Positions 20,006-31,090 of a DNA stretch of 64,000 nucleotides are shown here, one piece after another; positions within the stretch are counted from its first letter, which is position 1, and every line of letters begins with the position of its first letter. The stretch comes from Argyresthia goedartella (Eukaryota; Arthropoda; Insecta; Lepidoptera; Argyresthiidae): NCBI GenBank assembly GCA_949825045.1, contig OX463829.1:3100001-3164000 (forward strand). The letters run 5' to 3'. A program made the translations under genes and the position numbers. The notes beneath the pieces were generated by a model. It made no database searches. It worked only from the letters and a program-made list of their open reading frames with translations, and was not told where the DNA came from.

Positions 20006-21835
20006 TAGAGTGTATACGATTCACCCGAATAACACCGAGTGTTACCATCTTCGCTTACTTCTGCACGAGGTTAGGGGTCCATCATCCTACGACGACTTGA
20101 CGACCATGGACGGCGTCCTCCATCCAACTTTTCAATTAGCTTGCATGACACTTGGCTTGCTGGAGGATGACATACATTGGGATTCTACCCTAGCGGAAGC
20201 AGCATTATGTGAATCCCCATTTAAAATTGCGCGAACTTTTTACTGTCGGACTATCTGATGATTATCGACAAGTGGATATACTTTCTGGCAATATAGACCA
20301 ACTGGCAGATGAAATCTATAATAAGTGCCTGGTCTCAATAGAGAAGCATATTAGCATAAAGCGGACGAAACCTACAGCAATATGGGTCGCCCCAGCCTCA
20401 AAGGTCTGCAGGCTTGTACAACCGGGAGTACCTAAGGGAAATAAGTTATAATATAGATTCTTTAGCAGAAGTGGTGTCAGGCGGTGAAGACTCTAATCTG
20501 CGAACAAATTGGAGTCTATAAAAAATATTTTCCATTATTGCGATAGGGGCAGGTGAGTTATCATTTTTTTGGATGCTCCTGGTGGAACAGGTAAGACTTT
20601 TTCCGATAATTTACTACTGGCTAAAGTGAGAAGCTATCAAGGTATTGCCTTAGTTGTCGCGTCTTCTGGAATTACTGACATGCTGCTGGAAGGAAGTAAA
20701 ACTGCACACTCTACCTTTAAACTCCCACATAATTAAAAACAAACCGAAACCCCACTCTGCAATATTAAAAAATAAAGCTGAAATACTTTTGAAACTAAAT
20801 TAATTGTTTGTGATGAAAGTACCATGTCTCATAAGCCTTAAAAAGCCTCATGGGTTTATAAGCCTTAAATAGATCTTTTCAAGATAAAAGGAATAATAAT
20901 AGTCTATTGGGGGGAGTAACTTTATTATAGGCAGGTGATTTCCGGTAAATATTACCAGTAGTGCCCAGGGGAACGCGAGTAGATGAAGTCAAAGCGTGTG
21001 TGAAGCGGTCTTATTTGTTGCCATCGGTGACTAAACTTAGTCTTGCAAAAAATATGAGAGTTTATAGGAGATGTTTCTGCCTCTTACTCAACATAGAAAA
21101 TGGTGATTACCCAGAAGTGGATCTTAAAATAATTCTCCCTACATAGTTAGGCACAATTGTGAAAACTGTAGAAGAGCTAATAGTAAATATCTACCCAGAT
21201 ATTAGTAACATCCACGATAAACCTGCAGAATGTTTGTGCGAGCGTGCCATCCTAGCACCAAAAAACGACCAAGCCACAATCATTAATTAAATATTTTTTG
21301 GGTATTTCGAAGGAGTTGAAAATCATTATAAATCAGTAGACTCAGTGATATACTATGATGATGCCATACATTACCCGGTTGAATTTCTAAACACATTAAA
21401 ACCTCCAAGCCTACCAGCCTATAAGCCCAGTTATATTGCTGCGTAATTTAAACCCGCCAAAAATATGCAATGGCACCAGGTTGCGAGTGAAAACATTGCA
21501 ACGCAATGTCATCGAGGCAATTATACTGACCAGTAGTTCCCGAGGGGAGTCTGTGTTTATCCCGAGGATTCCTCTTACACCATCAAACAACCCCTTTGAG
21601 TTCAAAAGAGTGCAGTTTCCGCTTTGCCAATGCCATAATTAAATCTCAAGGCCAAACTCTTAATTTAGCGGGGGTAGACTTAAGGGAGAGCTGCTTTTCA
21701 CATGGTCAGTTATACGTGTCCTGCTCCAGAGTAAGCTCAGGGAGTAACCTGTTGATCCTAGTAACTTGAAGGAAAAACAAAAAATATTGTTTACAAGGAA
21801 ATACTGCGATAGATCATTTCACAAACGCTTCCCAG
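20006..21835 (+). pseudogene. Helitron PIF1-type helicase region
   Basis: It begins with RVYTIHPNNTECYHLRLLLH, a DLTTMDGVLHPTFQLACMTL block and GLLEDD. The Walker A motif DAPGGTGKTF lies at 20571-20600 and the Walker B-like block LIVCDESTMSHK near 20800-20835, followed by the blocks VVPRGTRVDEVKACVKRSYL and SVTKLSLAKNMRVY. Later come NGTRLRVKTLQRNVIEA (about 21470-21520) and, in another frame, IIKSQGQTLNLAGVDLRESC then GQLYVSCSRVSSG, the conserved helicase C-terminus. At least eight frame changes or stops are visible. Its role in an intact element is unwinding during transposition. Confidence 0.75.
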
Positions 21836-21970
21836 ATTTCAGTTAATTTTTACAGTGAATTGTCGTAGTTATTTCATTATTTTGGATATATTGTTGTTGT
21901 TTGTATATTAAATTGGCAGGGAGTAATAGAGCTTGTTTCTAAAAATATAAATATAATTTGTTTCCTGTAG

Positions 21971-22002
21971 GTCACGCGAGCGAAGCCGCGAGTAGAAGCT
22001 GT
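21971..22002 (+). other. Helitron 3' terminal hairpin
   Basis: The sequence cacgcgagcgaagccgcg followed by agtagaagct matches the GC-rich hairpin and adenine-rich end of lepidopteran Helitrons, which normally end in CTAG before a T. Here the end reads ctgt, so it is mutated or a few bases off. Confidence 0.6.
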
Positions 22003-22083
22003 TCATACTGTGATTGACAAGTACTCTCAGAATGATGAAGCCGAACCGCACCTTCAACCTCAGCCTCAATAAGAAGCTCGAAC

Positions 22084-22344
22084 GTGAAACATCATCTCTT
22101 AAAGAATAAGGTTGCCGAGAAGTTGGTTCGTGGAAGCTGCCTAGGATGCTACAAAAATTACGGAAGAGATGGGAAAATAATAGATAGCAAGCTTGTCAAA
22201 GCTGCTCAAATTTTGACGAGGTGTTCCACGTGCAAGACACTTTCTTATGTCAAAACATCAAATTCCCACACGTCGGCATTCATAGACAAAGATAATGCCC
22301 AATGTCTCAAAGACAACCAAGAAAACCAAGGCTTTTCACCATAA
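22084..22344 (+). other. Unrecognised Cys-rich ORF fragment
   Basis: An 86-residue frame carries C-x2-C (GSCLGCYKNYGR) and, 27 residues later, a second C-x2-C (RCSTCKTLSY), suggesting a zinc ribbon. It resembles C-terminal zinc domains of insect transposases in layout, but I cannot name the family. It lies directly after the Helitron terminus and has no convincing start. Confidence 0.25.
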
Positions 22345-23207
22345 TTCACCAAGTTAAAAACTTAAAAAAAAACCGACCTATTTCTTCCTCTCCGGTCGCC
22401 ATGCGAATGAAGTCTAAACATGAAAAGTTCTCAACAAAACTTTTGTTGCACGGAACCAAACTGATCAAAATGGCATACGTTGGAATCGCCGCCACAGCCC
22501 CACGCAATTCCTTCTTTGTATAGATTGATTTAGGTTGTTGCGAGGCGGATACCTGACAGCGATATATAGAAATATATGTAATATTAATATGTAATATTTA
22601 ATAGTGACAGCAAACTCAACAGAAAACTGCAAATTATAAAATTAAAGTAAACATCGACGTCGTCGACTAACTTCTTGAAGGGAATATCACTATTGAAAGT
22701 AGATGAGAATGAGGGTTATAAACTAACGGCTGAAAGTAGCGCCTTTTTATCGGCTATCAACCATACCATGAAATATCGGCCCTAGACTATGTTACAAACA
22801 AAATCCTGTATTGTATACCCCGAAATTTAGTTCAAGTATTTTTTAAACTTCAGTATGTATGATTTAAATACATTGGTTTCATGCATGGGTGGTTTCTGCT
22901 GGTAACTAGTGTAAATTCATTAACTCGTTCATCAATCACCTGTTTTGCAATCAGTACATTGCGCAAAACACATATCCTCTTCTTTGGTCTTACTACCTTT
23001 ACCTTGGTGTAATCTAACCAACATAGTAGTAATAGCATTATTTTCAGTCCCTCAGGTCTAACCACAAATATGAGCATGGCCAATTGTATGTCGTTGTCAT
23101 GTTAAGGAATTTGAATAACGTTGAGACCAAAGTGGATGTAAACTGGGCCCTAATGAGCGCCCACCCAATGATGACATGGTCAACTTTTGACTATATCTTT
23201 GTAATAT
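22345..23207. other. AT-rich spacer, no recognised element
   Basis: Short ORFs on both strands show no motif I recognise. Confidence 0.4.
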
Positions 23208-23930
23208 AATGTTAAACTAAGAAATAATCATAAACTAGTTGCTCCCCGGTTTAGACTCGCGAAAGTTACCAATGCTTTCAAGGGTCAACGCATTCATTCA
23301 TACCACAAGATACCTCTGGAGATTTTGAACATAACATAACATAACATACCGTTACGCCTTTTTCCATACGGGGTGGCAGAGGCTCAATAGTGCCAACTGT
23401 GAGCCAGTTATTCAATACTCCATTTTGCGTGACAGGGGGCTAGCCCACCGCCGCAGCTATGGAGTAATGAAGGTTTCCTCACGATGTTTTCCATCACCGT
23501 TAGAACGTCCGTATAATGTACTAAAGATAAATTAATTATATCACTGGTACTTGGTCAGGAATCGAGCCTGCAACTCCTGTGTAAGAAGCAAGCGTGAAAC
23601 ACATTAGACCACGGAGCTCTTGAAATTGCCATATATTCTACCACTTTATGTAAAAAGGGATTTCCATAATTGAAGATTTTATAAATGACAAAAATGCCAG
23701 GTTTTGATCTTACTCAACTCATAACTCGATTAATAATTTTGTAATCATTTATTCTGGTATCTTATTTACAATATGTAATATTTGTATAGGTACGCCTATG
23801 CTTAAAAGAGATCTAACAATAATTCTGTGGGAGAACCTTCGCCCTACTTCTCCAACAGTGGTCCAAAGTAGAGAAGAGGCAAAAAAATACGTTTTCTGAA
23901 CATATGTGAATATTTACAGAAAATGCAGAA
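23208..23930 (+). mobile_element. NL-A copy B, 3' end only, split by a SINE
   Basis: The C-terminal ORF2 region (aagaaataatcat, gtttagactcgcgaaag, cctctggagat) matches copy D at 62730-62830. It breaks at about 23331, where a SINE is inserted, and resumes at 23620 with ttgaaattgccat. The shared 3' UTR block (gtgggagaac, cttctcc.acagtggtcca.gtagagaag) lies at 23820-23885. Confidence 0.75.
23332..23619 (-). mobile_element. tRNA-derived SINE in NL-A copy B
   Basis: It is read on the minus strand: the head gagctccgtggtctaatgtg lies at the right edge, the B box aggctcgattcctg follows, and a (TTATG)n tail lies at the left edge (23331-23352). A short ttgaa repeat on both sides fits a target duplication. 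It is the same family as 18253-18535. Confidence 0.8.
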
Positions 23931-24199
23931 ATTTTAATTTTATGTTGGTTTACAACTAAATTATTTACCATTATTTGGCTTAAAAAGATTCTCCAAATGC
24001 TAAATAATTAATATTTAGGACGGACGGTTGCCATCGTGTCATTGTCACTGAGCGGTCATTGTGCCAGCATATTTGGGCCCCTGTGCTTAACTTACAATTT
24101 CAATTTCAGCTTACTTTAGGGGAATATTAATTCAAATGTTACTTGACTTATCTTCACTGATCTATAGAGGACTAACACAGCAACCTAAGTTAATATCTT
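23931..24199. other. Short spacer before DIRS element
   Basis: I see no feature I can support here. Confidence 0.4.
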
Positions 24200-24217
24200 T
24201 ATTAAATATCTTGACCG

Positions 24218-24406
24218 ATATTCAGGGCCTAATTAAAAACATGAGAAGACATCCTTGATTTTCAGTGCTAAACTAGTGACGTATATCCGGTCCGTCCGTT
24301 CCCGCCCGGATGTTCGGTTAAGCCGCGTGGTACCTTGTTGGCGCGCGCGCCCCACCACACCACCAAGGCAGTTCGGATTGTTGAATTCGAATTTAGCTTC
24401 ATTGGC
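24218..24406 (+). repeat. DIRS left inverted terminal repeat
   Basis: About 189 bases from atattcagggcc to agcttcattgg are nearly identical to the reverse complement of 29286-29474. The interior has a gc-rich stretch (ggcgcgcgcgccc). Confidence 0.9.
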
Positions 24407-24595
24407 GTCTTGATTTTCGCACGGCACAGTCGCTGCTCAGCTCCTGAGTACGGCCTGTCGAAAATCTATACATCGTGACGTGAGAACTCTTTTGCATATT
24501 ATAACCAATTGTTCGTTAAAGAATTTCTTAGTATTTTCTGATTTATTGCAGGCAAATAAAAAATACCTAACGGTGTGACCGTTCGTTTGTGTAAA

Positions 24596-25843
24596 ATGGA
24601 GCAAGAAACCCCGGAGGTTCCGTCCAGTGTGGAGCACGTGGCGGCTCGTAAGGATAAAGGCAAGAAAAGGCGGAAACCGGTGAGCTCTTCGGACTCCGAC
24701 AATTCTAGTTCGTCCTCGTCGAGTTTCTCGGAAAGCGACGATCGCAGGAAGCGGTACCGACGGCGCAAACGCATCAAGGAACGTAAGTTCGATCGTCTTT
24801 TTAACGAGATTAAAGATCTTAAAAGCCAACTTGCTGCTACACAGGAATTTCACGAATATGATTGTGAACCACGGCATGACTTGATTGACCCTAATGTTAG
24901 TGGAGACCTCTACGAAGGTCACGTTAAGGAGTCCGAGCCCGCTAACATTGACTCGGCTTTCGAGGTCGATCTTGACATTTTTACTGGTATAAAAACCAAG
25001 GAGCCCGCTGTACCGCAGGCGTCTCCCGAACTAACACAACAATTAAAATATTTGCAGCGATTCAATAGCCAGGACTGGATTAACGTCCGATATGCCGACG
25101 TCCAAAAACACTATTCATTTGCGCCGGGTTGCACTAATATTGAAGCTAATGACGAGATAAAGAGGTATGATACATCTAAAACTACCTTAAACATGGAAAT
25201 GGCTTTTGCCGGCATTTCCTATGCATTGCTCAAACAGCGCGACGCACTTTTGAGTGAATTATAAGCCTTTCTAGCCTGGGCGCATCAGGTCGAAAACCTA
25301 CGATTTGACGATATCCATACAAAGCTCAAAGAAATGTTGGCCAATGGTGAGTATAGCAAGATTTCAAACGACGCTCTCCAGCTCGTCTGTGGACACCGGG
25401 CTGAATTTATTCAATATCGCAGAGAAGGCATACTCTCATCAGTAAAAGACCAGTACCACAAAAATACACTACGCAAAATTGCGCCGTCAGGTTCTCATCT
25501 ATTTGAAGCCGAAAAATTTAATGCTTTATTGGAAAAAGCGGGTGGAGTTAAAAATGTGTTTTGGGTGGAAGGAAAGTCTCGCTACAATACTGCGCTACAG
25601 TACGAGCCTTCTACTTCTACCCGCAGTCAGACGCAGAAACAGACCGCAACTTATAACAATCGCGCGCAATATCATAATCAAAGCCAGTATCATACTTCGG
25701 CCCGAGGCAGGATAAATAATAATTCGATTCGCGGGCGAGGCGCGCGGGGTTCACGCGGCCGTGGTCTACCCGACAGGTCAGGAAGGGATTATCAACCCAG
25801 ACGTTCTCCCTCATCCCACCGGGATAGGAGGATATGGATATAA
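24596..25843 (+). pseudogene. DIRS Gag-like ORF with one nonsense codon
   Basis: The ATG at 24596 (first in frame) starts an acidic then Ser-rich and Arg-rich N-terminus, including a run of serines and RRKRYRRRKRIKERK. A central region with LKYLQRFNSQDWINVRYADV and YALLKQRDALLSEL follows. A TAA at 25262-25264 interrupts the frame, which reopens at once (AFLAWAHQVENLRF) and runs to 25843. The C-terminus is rich in Arg-Gly (RGRINNNSIRGRGARGSRGR), as expected of a nucleic-acid-binding coat protein. The end overlaps the RT frame. One substitution accounts for the break. Confidence 0.75.
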
Positions 25844-27757
25844 ACCCATAAACGAAAATATTGACTATGCCATGCACATGCATGCAAAATTTCACGCCGG
25901 ACAACTCCGCATGTACTACGATCATTGGAAACAGTTGGGAGCTCCCACATACATTCTAAAAATTATACAAGGATGCCGCATTCCTTTTGTGTTGAAACCA
26001 CCATTGCACATTCCAAACAGTCGCAGTGTGAAAACACCAGAATCAGAACAAATGTCGAAAATAATGAAAAACATGATCTCGCAGGGTATGCTAGAAAAGG
26101 TGCGCCCATCGCCCAGCTTTATTTCCCCGATATTCCTGCGCCCCAAGAGCGACGGCACATGGAGGCTCATATTCAACTTAAAAAATTTGAACCAATACGT
26201 CAACACTCGACTTTTCAGACTAATAAATGTTCATCGGGTAACGGATTTTCTACAACCAAAGGATTGGTTGGGCAAAGTGGACATTCACCAGGCATACTTC
26301 CATGTCCCTGTATTCGAAAGCCACAGAAGGTTTCTCCGCCTTCTGTACGGCGACAAAAACCCACAAATACTGGAAATGACGTGCCTACCCTTCGGCCTTT
26401 GTTCAGCACCGAGAATATTCGCCTCAATTACCAACTGGATAGCACAATATCTCCGCGATCACGGTATCCGGATCATCGTGTATCTCGACGATTTTATGCT
26501 GGCTCATCAAAACAAAGCCACTCTCATAAATCAAGTGTCGTTGACACTGAATACGCTCGCCCACCTAGGCTGGCAAGTGAACACAGACAAATCTGTTTGC
26601 AACCCACAGAAGGCAGTGGAATACCTAGGCATTGTGTGGAACACATGGCAGAACGCGAAATACATTCCTCAGAGGTTAATAGCAAAAATACATTGCACGG
26701 TACCCAAAATCTTGATAACACGGACAACGTCCGTCAAAGAGTTACAAGGTCTCATTGGCCTGCTGAACTTTGCCAGTTTTGCTGTACCGAGGGGTCGTCT
26801 AAATTACCGGTATTTACAGTTACAGGCCAACAAGGCCTTGAAACTAAAGATGACCAAAACCTTTCCTCTAGTTGCGAAAGCCCTAGTCGAGTTGGAATGG
26901 TGGCAGTTGAATCGTCGGAAGAGTACTCTACTTCATGTCCCACTATCGTCTCATTACCTAACAACAGATGCCAGCGACATCGGCTGGGGGCCAAATTAAA
27001 CGAAATCTCAATAACAGGTTCATGGCTACCCTCACAGCAGAACCTTCATTGCAACTACAAGGAGATGTTGGCCATATTAAATGTTCTACGCCATCATTGT
27101 CAGCTCCTGAGCTCACAGTCACTGCTAATACAGTGCGACAACAAAACTGTCGTCTCTTATCTAAGAAAAGAGGGAGGGGCGAAATCTATAGCCCTTACGG
27201 AGCTGGCAATGAAAGTGCTACAAGTACTGGACCAAAACAACATTCACATGTCCATCTATCACATAGCAGGGAACTACAACTGCGAAGCAGACCATTTATC
27301 ACGTCTCAAAGACCCACCAGAATGGCATCTCCTGTCAAACATAACAAATGTCGTGTTTGCCAAGTGGGGAACCCCCGTAATCGATCTTTTTGCTTCCAGG
27401 AGAGCTCATGTGGTTCCAACGTACTGTACACTGGACAGAACCGACAACCAGGCGAGCATGTACGATGCTCTAGGCAGCAAGGGGGATTTCAAGTTGGCAT
27501 GGCTGTTCCCGCCGCCTTATCTCATTACCAGAGTATTGACGCACTTAAACAATGCACTGGGTGTGTACCTGATCGTAGCCCCGAGATGGCACAAAGTTTA
27601 CTGGAGACCAGACCTGAAGAGCCGCGCATTGTCACCCCCATTCACGATAAGGAACCTGTCGCAGGTCCTAGTCGATATAAAGACGGGACGTCCGCCCCCC
27701 AACATATCGGAGATGACGCTGGAGATATGGAGATGTGGGGTTGGCAAGAACACCTAA
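25761..27757 (+). pseudogene. DIRS reverse transcriptase and RNase H with a 1-nt frameshift
   Basis: RT lies in the frame of 25761-26999: FIFLRPKSDGTWRLIFN-like block (SPIFLRPKSDGTWRLIFNLK), KVDIHQAYFHVPV, LPFGLCSAPRIFA and YLDD (26481-26492, about residue 241). The RNase H starts as YLTTDASDIGWG at the end of this frame, then the protein continues in a second frame from about 26993 (AKLNEISITGSWLP, NYKEMLAILNVL, LLIQCDNKTVVSYLRKEGG, HIAGNYNCEADHLSRL) to TAA at 27757. The switch falls in a run of five G; a sixth would restore WGAKL. The C-terminal part is the linker common to DIRS elements. Start codon unclear; the frame is open from inside gag. Confidence 0.85.
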
Positions 27758-28683
27758 GTGACTGGAGGGAGGAACAAAAAGCTCTGCTCTGTTCGAGCTG
27801 GCGTGAATCCACTCTTAGAACGTATAAACCAGCTTGGACCCGTTGGCGAAACTGGGCCATAACTCACAAGGTACATACACATAAACCTACAGGCTCAGAC
27901 CTGACCCGATTCCTCACTGATCTACATCAAAAGGAAGGCCTTTCATACAGCACTATCCTTGTTCATAAATCTGTAGTGTCTACTCTTTGTGATCCCAGTG
28001 AAAGTAATAAGATAAGCTCACATACACTTGTAAAACAAGTCCTAAAGTCCATTGGGTTAGCTAAGCCTAAACCTATCAAAGCCCCCATCTGGGATATAGA
28101 CACCCTTGTAAACCATCTTTCTAAAAGAACCTGCAATTCATCAAGTTTATTTGCCACCTCTCAAAGAGCGGGTGCTTTACTCCTACTATGCTCGGGTAGA
28201 CGTGTACACGATTTAACTTTACTTACCGTTACTCAGGAACACTGTATTATTTCAGATGACAGCGTAATCTTATGGCCATCTTTTGGCTCCAAAACTGACT
28301 CCATTACCCATCAACAATCGGGATGGAAGCTAAATAAGAATAAGGACAAGTCACTGGATCCTATCTACTGAATACGCCGCCTCATTGAGTTGGGGAAACC
28401 TAGAAGAATTGCTGTTAAGTGCGATAATCTGTTTGTGAGTACTACAGGCGACCCCAAAGCTGCTACATGTACAATCATAGGGGGCTGGCTGAAGAAACTA
28501 CTTCAAGATGCAAACATCAATGCTACGCCTGGCAGTTTCAGATCAGCTGTTGCATCCCGACTTGTACTATCCCGAGGCAACTGGAAGTCTGCTAAAACCA
28601 TCCAAATTTTTTATCAAAGAGAAGTAAAATCTGGAGATAGAAGAGAGTCATTGATTACGAACCTATTCTCCCCTGTCGAGTAA
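27727..28683 (+). pseudogene. DIRS tyrosine recombinase with one nonsense codon
   Basis: The frame overlaps the end of the RT gene by about 30 bases and begins at ATG 27727. The N-terminal SAM-like region carries SWRESTLRTYKPAWTRWRNW and SDLTRFLTDLHQKEGLSYST. The catalytic domain shows the first Arg in CSGRRVHDLTLL (about 28193-28228), GSFRSAVASRLV (HxxR block, with Gly-Ser where other families have His) and the Tyr nucleophile in IFYQREV (about 28606-28626). A TGA at 28369-28371 splits the chain where Trp would suit the context (DPIY/IRRLIEL). It would integrate the circular DNA form. Confidence 0.8.
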
Positions 28684-29149
28684 TTAAGACAATTATGTAT
28701 TGTTCAATACTTTATTCCAAAATTTGATTTATATTTGCTGATTTTAGTATGTAATACCTACGTAATTTATTTACTGGTTTGGTACCATTTCTACGCAGGT
28801 TCTATCAAGATGAATAGTAATACCTGTTTATAAGTTACAAGTTAATTTTATTTCCTTAAACCACACTAATCACCTCATCTTAACAGAAAGCAATACAGAA
28901 CAGATACAATAATGTCATAAGTCATAGTACCTAACCAACATACAGTACATGTAAACTTTAGGTTTCTTCCTAAGGGATCATCGATCAGTCCGAATAAATT
29001 ATAGATAGATACTTACTTGTTTATCACAATACCTGAATCATTCATAATTTCTGTATGTCACAACATAAACATACCTACTTTTATTTAAATATGTATGTTT
29101 ACGAATCACATTAGCGTCCACCAACACCAGGCGATATCAAACACGTCTC

Positions 29150-29262
29150 TCATGTTTTTAATTAGGCCCTGAATATCGGTCAAGATATTTAATAGAGACG
29201 TTTTACCTGAAAATAAAACGTTTATTAAATACTTACCATATTCAGGGCCTAATATTCTTTAA
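29150..29262. repeat. DIRS internal complementary region
   Basis: The first half (29150-29194) is complementary to the left end 24200-24243. The second half (about 29190-29262, taatagagacgttttacctg and attaaatacttaccatattc) is complementary to the right end 29455-29524. This is the template that joins the ends in DIRS circle formation. Confidence 0.85.
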
Positions 29263-29285
29263 ATCTGCCTGGTGGACATGAGAGA

Positions 29286-29474
29286 TCCAATGAAGCTAAA
29301 TTCGAATTCAACAATCCGAACTGCCTTGGTGGTGTGGTAGGGCGCGCGCGCAAACAAGGTACCACGCGGCTTAACCGAACATCCGGGCGGGAACGGACGG
29401 ACCGGATATACGTCACTAGTTTAGCACTGAAAATCAAGGATGTCTTCTCATGTTTTTAATTAGGCCCTGAATAT
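29286..29474 (-). repeat. DIRS right inverted terminal repeat
   Basis: It is the reverse complement of 24218-24406, with a few differences in the GC-rich centre. Confidence 0.9.
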
Positions 29475-29524
29475 GGTAAGTATTTAATAATTTTTTTAAA
29501 TTTCAGGTAAAACGTCTCTATTAA

Positions 29525-30222
29525 AGATTAAATAAATCACAAGTACATAAATTCAAATCAAAGTTCATCTGAGATCCCAGTCTCTCAACATTATTGACCT
29601 TCGGCACAGATTAATAAAGAGCTTTTGTTCTATCTCCGTCTGGACTGTTCTAACCTAATCAATTTATAATCTGGCCCCATCTCTCTACAAAGGCTAAAGC
29701 TAAAGGTTCTTTACCTTTATTTGTGGAACTAAAAGAATATAAGAAAATATAATATTCATAATTTGTATCATCTTCTTTATTACCAAATTGTAATCGGAGC
29801 CGAATTTTGTGTGTAAATCTCATGACTCCTGAATTACATTGCTACTAAATAGTACAGACGCCAGCGCACAGTTATACTAAATTAATAGCGATATTTTTTA
29901 AGATTTACAACTCGTAGACACAACTGTGCCTCTGCCATCCCGTATGGTAAAAGGCGTGATGCAATGTTTTGTTACGTTAAAACTCGTTTTATTCACTCTC
30001 CGGTAATAAACTGATTCTCAATTAATGTGGCAGTTAAATCTGATTCTGAAAATGTGCTGTAATTATCCGAGCAACAAACAGTGACAGCATAAATGTAAGT
30101 GTTCTTTGAACTTTGAGATGTCGGTTGTGCTGAACGAGCTGAACTTGACTAATTCTGACCTTTTCAAAAATGAAATAAAAAAATAAGTTATGATTAAACT
30201 AATTTGATTCCACCCATCCCTG
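29525..30222. other. Spacer with SINE tail fragment near 29925
   Basis: Bases 29925-29975 (tgcctctgccatcccgtatgg, aaggcgtgatgcaatg) resemble the tail half of the SINE at 18253-18535. The rest shows nothing I recognise. Confidence 0.4.
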
Positions 30223-30322
30223 ATCTGTGCCTCCTCCGACCACCCCGGCAGAAACTGTTCGAGATCGTATCGCCATCTCCCTTTTGCGATGCCCTTACGC
30301 TAGTAGCCGTTTTATGGCACCC
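30223..30322 (-). pseudogene. RTE C-terminal fragment
   Basis: Bases 30223-30322 align with the RTE C-terminus at 36270-36375 (gaccaccccggcagaaact versus ggccaccccggcaaaaact, atggcaccca). In the minus strand this encodes the tail of the RT. It stops where an unrelated plus-strand RT begins. Confidence 0.65.
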
Positions 30323-30815
30323 AACCAGAGGCGTCCCGCAAGGGTCAATACTAGGCCCCATACTATTTATATTATATAACGCAGACATTACTCACTGCTT
30401 AGAGAACTGCTCCTAAACGCATCATCAATATCATCTAAACGCAGGCAACGACTTACAAGTATACTTATCCTTCAAACCAGACAAAAGCTATGATGCTACT
30501 GAAAAGATCAATCAAAATCTCAATCATATTGTCGCGTGGTCCACTCAAAATTGCCTTATGCTAAACCCCAATAAATCCAAATTTATGGTCATCGGAAATA
30601 AAAAACAAATAAAAATAAAAAAACAGAAGCCTGACATCCAAATTATGGGAGAGAGCAACGACCGGGTGGATGAAATACGTAACTTGGGGTTGCTGATGGA
30701 CAGTGCCCTTCGATTTGAGAACCATGTCGTTAGTACAGTGCGTAACTGCTTCTACAGATTGAAGATAATGTAAAAAATCAGACCCTTCCTCAGTGTGGAT
30801 CTTCGTGTGCAGTTA
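30323..30815 (+). pseudogene. Jockey/I-type RT fragment
   Basis: The frame reads RGVPQGSILGPILFILYNAD, a stop at 30414-30416, and then, after a shift, INQNLNHIVAWSTQNCLMLN, PNKSKFMVIGNKKQ, RNLGLLMDSALRFENHV and VRNCFYRLKIM. These are RT blocks from the VPQG motif to the thumb; the YADD box is destroyed. It is fused to an inverted RTE fragment on its left. Confidence 0.7.
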
Positions 30816-30879
30816 AAACTTTGAATTAAATTAAAACATTAATTTTAACCTAACTTATAATTTTAACACACAAATAAAA

Positions 30880-31090
30880 CTCTAAAATCGCGATCGCGTA
30901 TGCTGTGTTGTGTATGGCATCCGGTACAATATGAAGCGCGCGATACAGGTTCTCCTAGTGAGCGCTTCGCAAGCAAGGCGCCGGACAACCACTCTCACAA
31001 ATATTTTTGTTACTGTATGATGTTTACTCTTTGTATATTGTCCAAACGTTATGTTAAATAAAAATAAAAAATTGTATTTGTATTTGTCAA
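30880..31090 (+). repeat. Probable retrotransposon 3' end
   Basis: A non-coding stretch ends in ttaaataaaaataaaaaatt and gtatttgtatttgtc, the type of short tandem tail seen again at 32880-32905. It may be the 3' UTR of the RT fragment at 30323-30815. Confidence 0.35.

Larger units (their letters stand above)
16579..22002 (+). mobile_element. Decayed autonomous Helitron with OTU, Rep and helicase parts
   Basis: In order on the plus strand: OTU protease piece, Helitron N-terminal piece, HUH Rep, PIF1-type helicase with Walker A, helicase C-terminal blocks, and a 3' hairpin of the type seen in lepidopteran Helitrons. SINEs at 17167 and 18253 and a 400-bp repeat at 17470 interrupt it. The 5' terminus is not identified. 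Confidence 0.8.
24200..29524 (+). mobile_element. DIRS-type tyrosine-recombinase retrotransposon, structurally complete
   Basis: The element has split inverted terminal repeats, an internal complementary region (29150-29262) formed of sequences complementary to both outer ends, and three overlapping genes: Gag, RT/RNase H and tyrosine recombinase. This is the DIRS1 plan, in which a circular intermediate integrates by recombination without target duplication. The outer ends share tatta, at 24200 and near 29524. Three point lesions are visible in the genes. Confidence 0.9.

Noticed and set aside
24437..24922. Minus-strand ORFs over the DIRS gag start
   Set aside because: Shadows of the Ser/Arg-rich gag N-terminus on the plus strand.
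25925..26980. Plus-strand frame overlapping the DIRS RT
   Set aside because: Only its part after about 26990 carries RNase H and linker motifs; the earlier part is out of frame with the RT.
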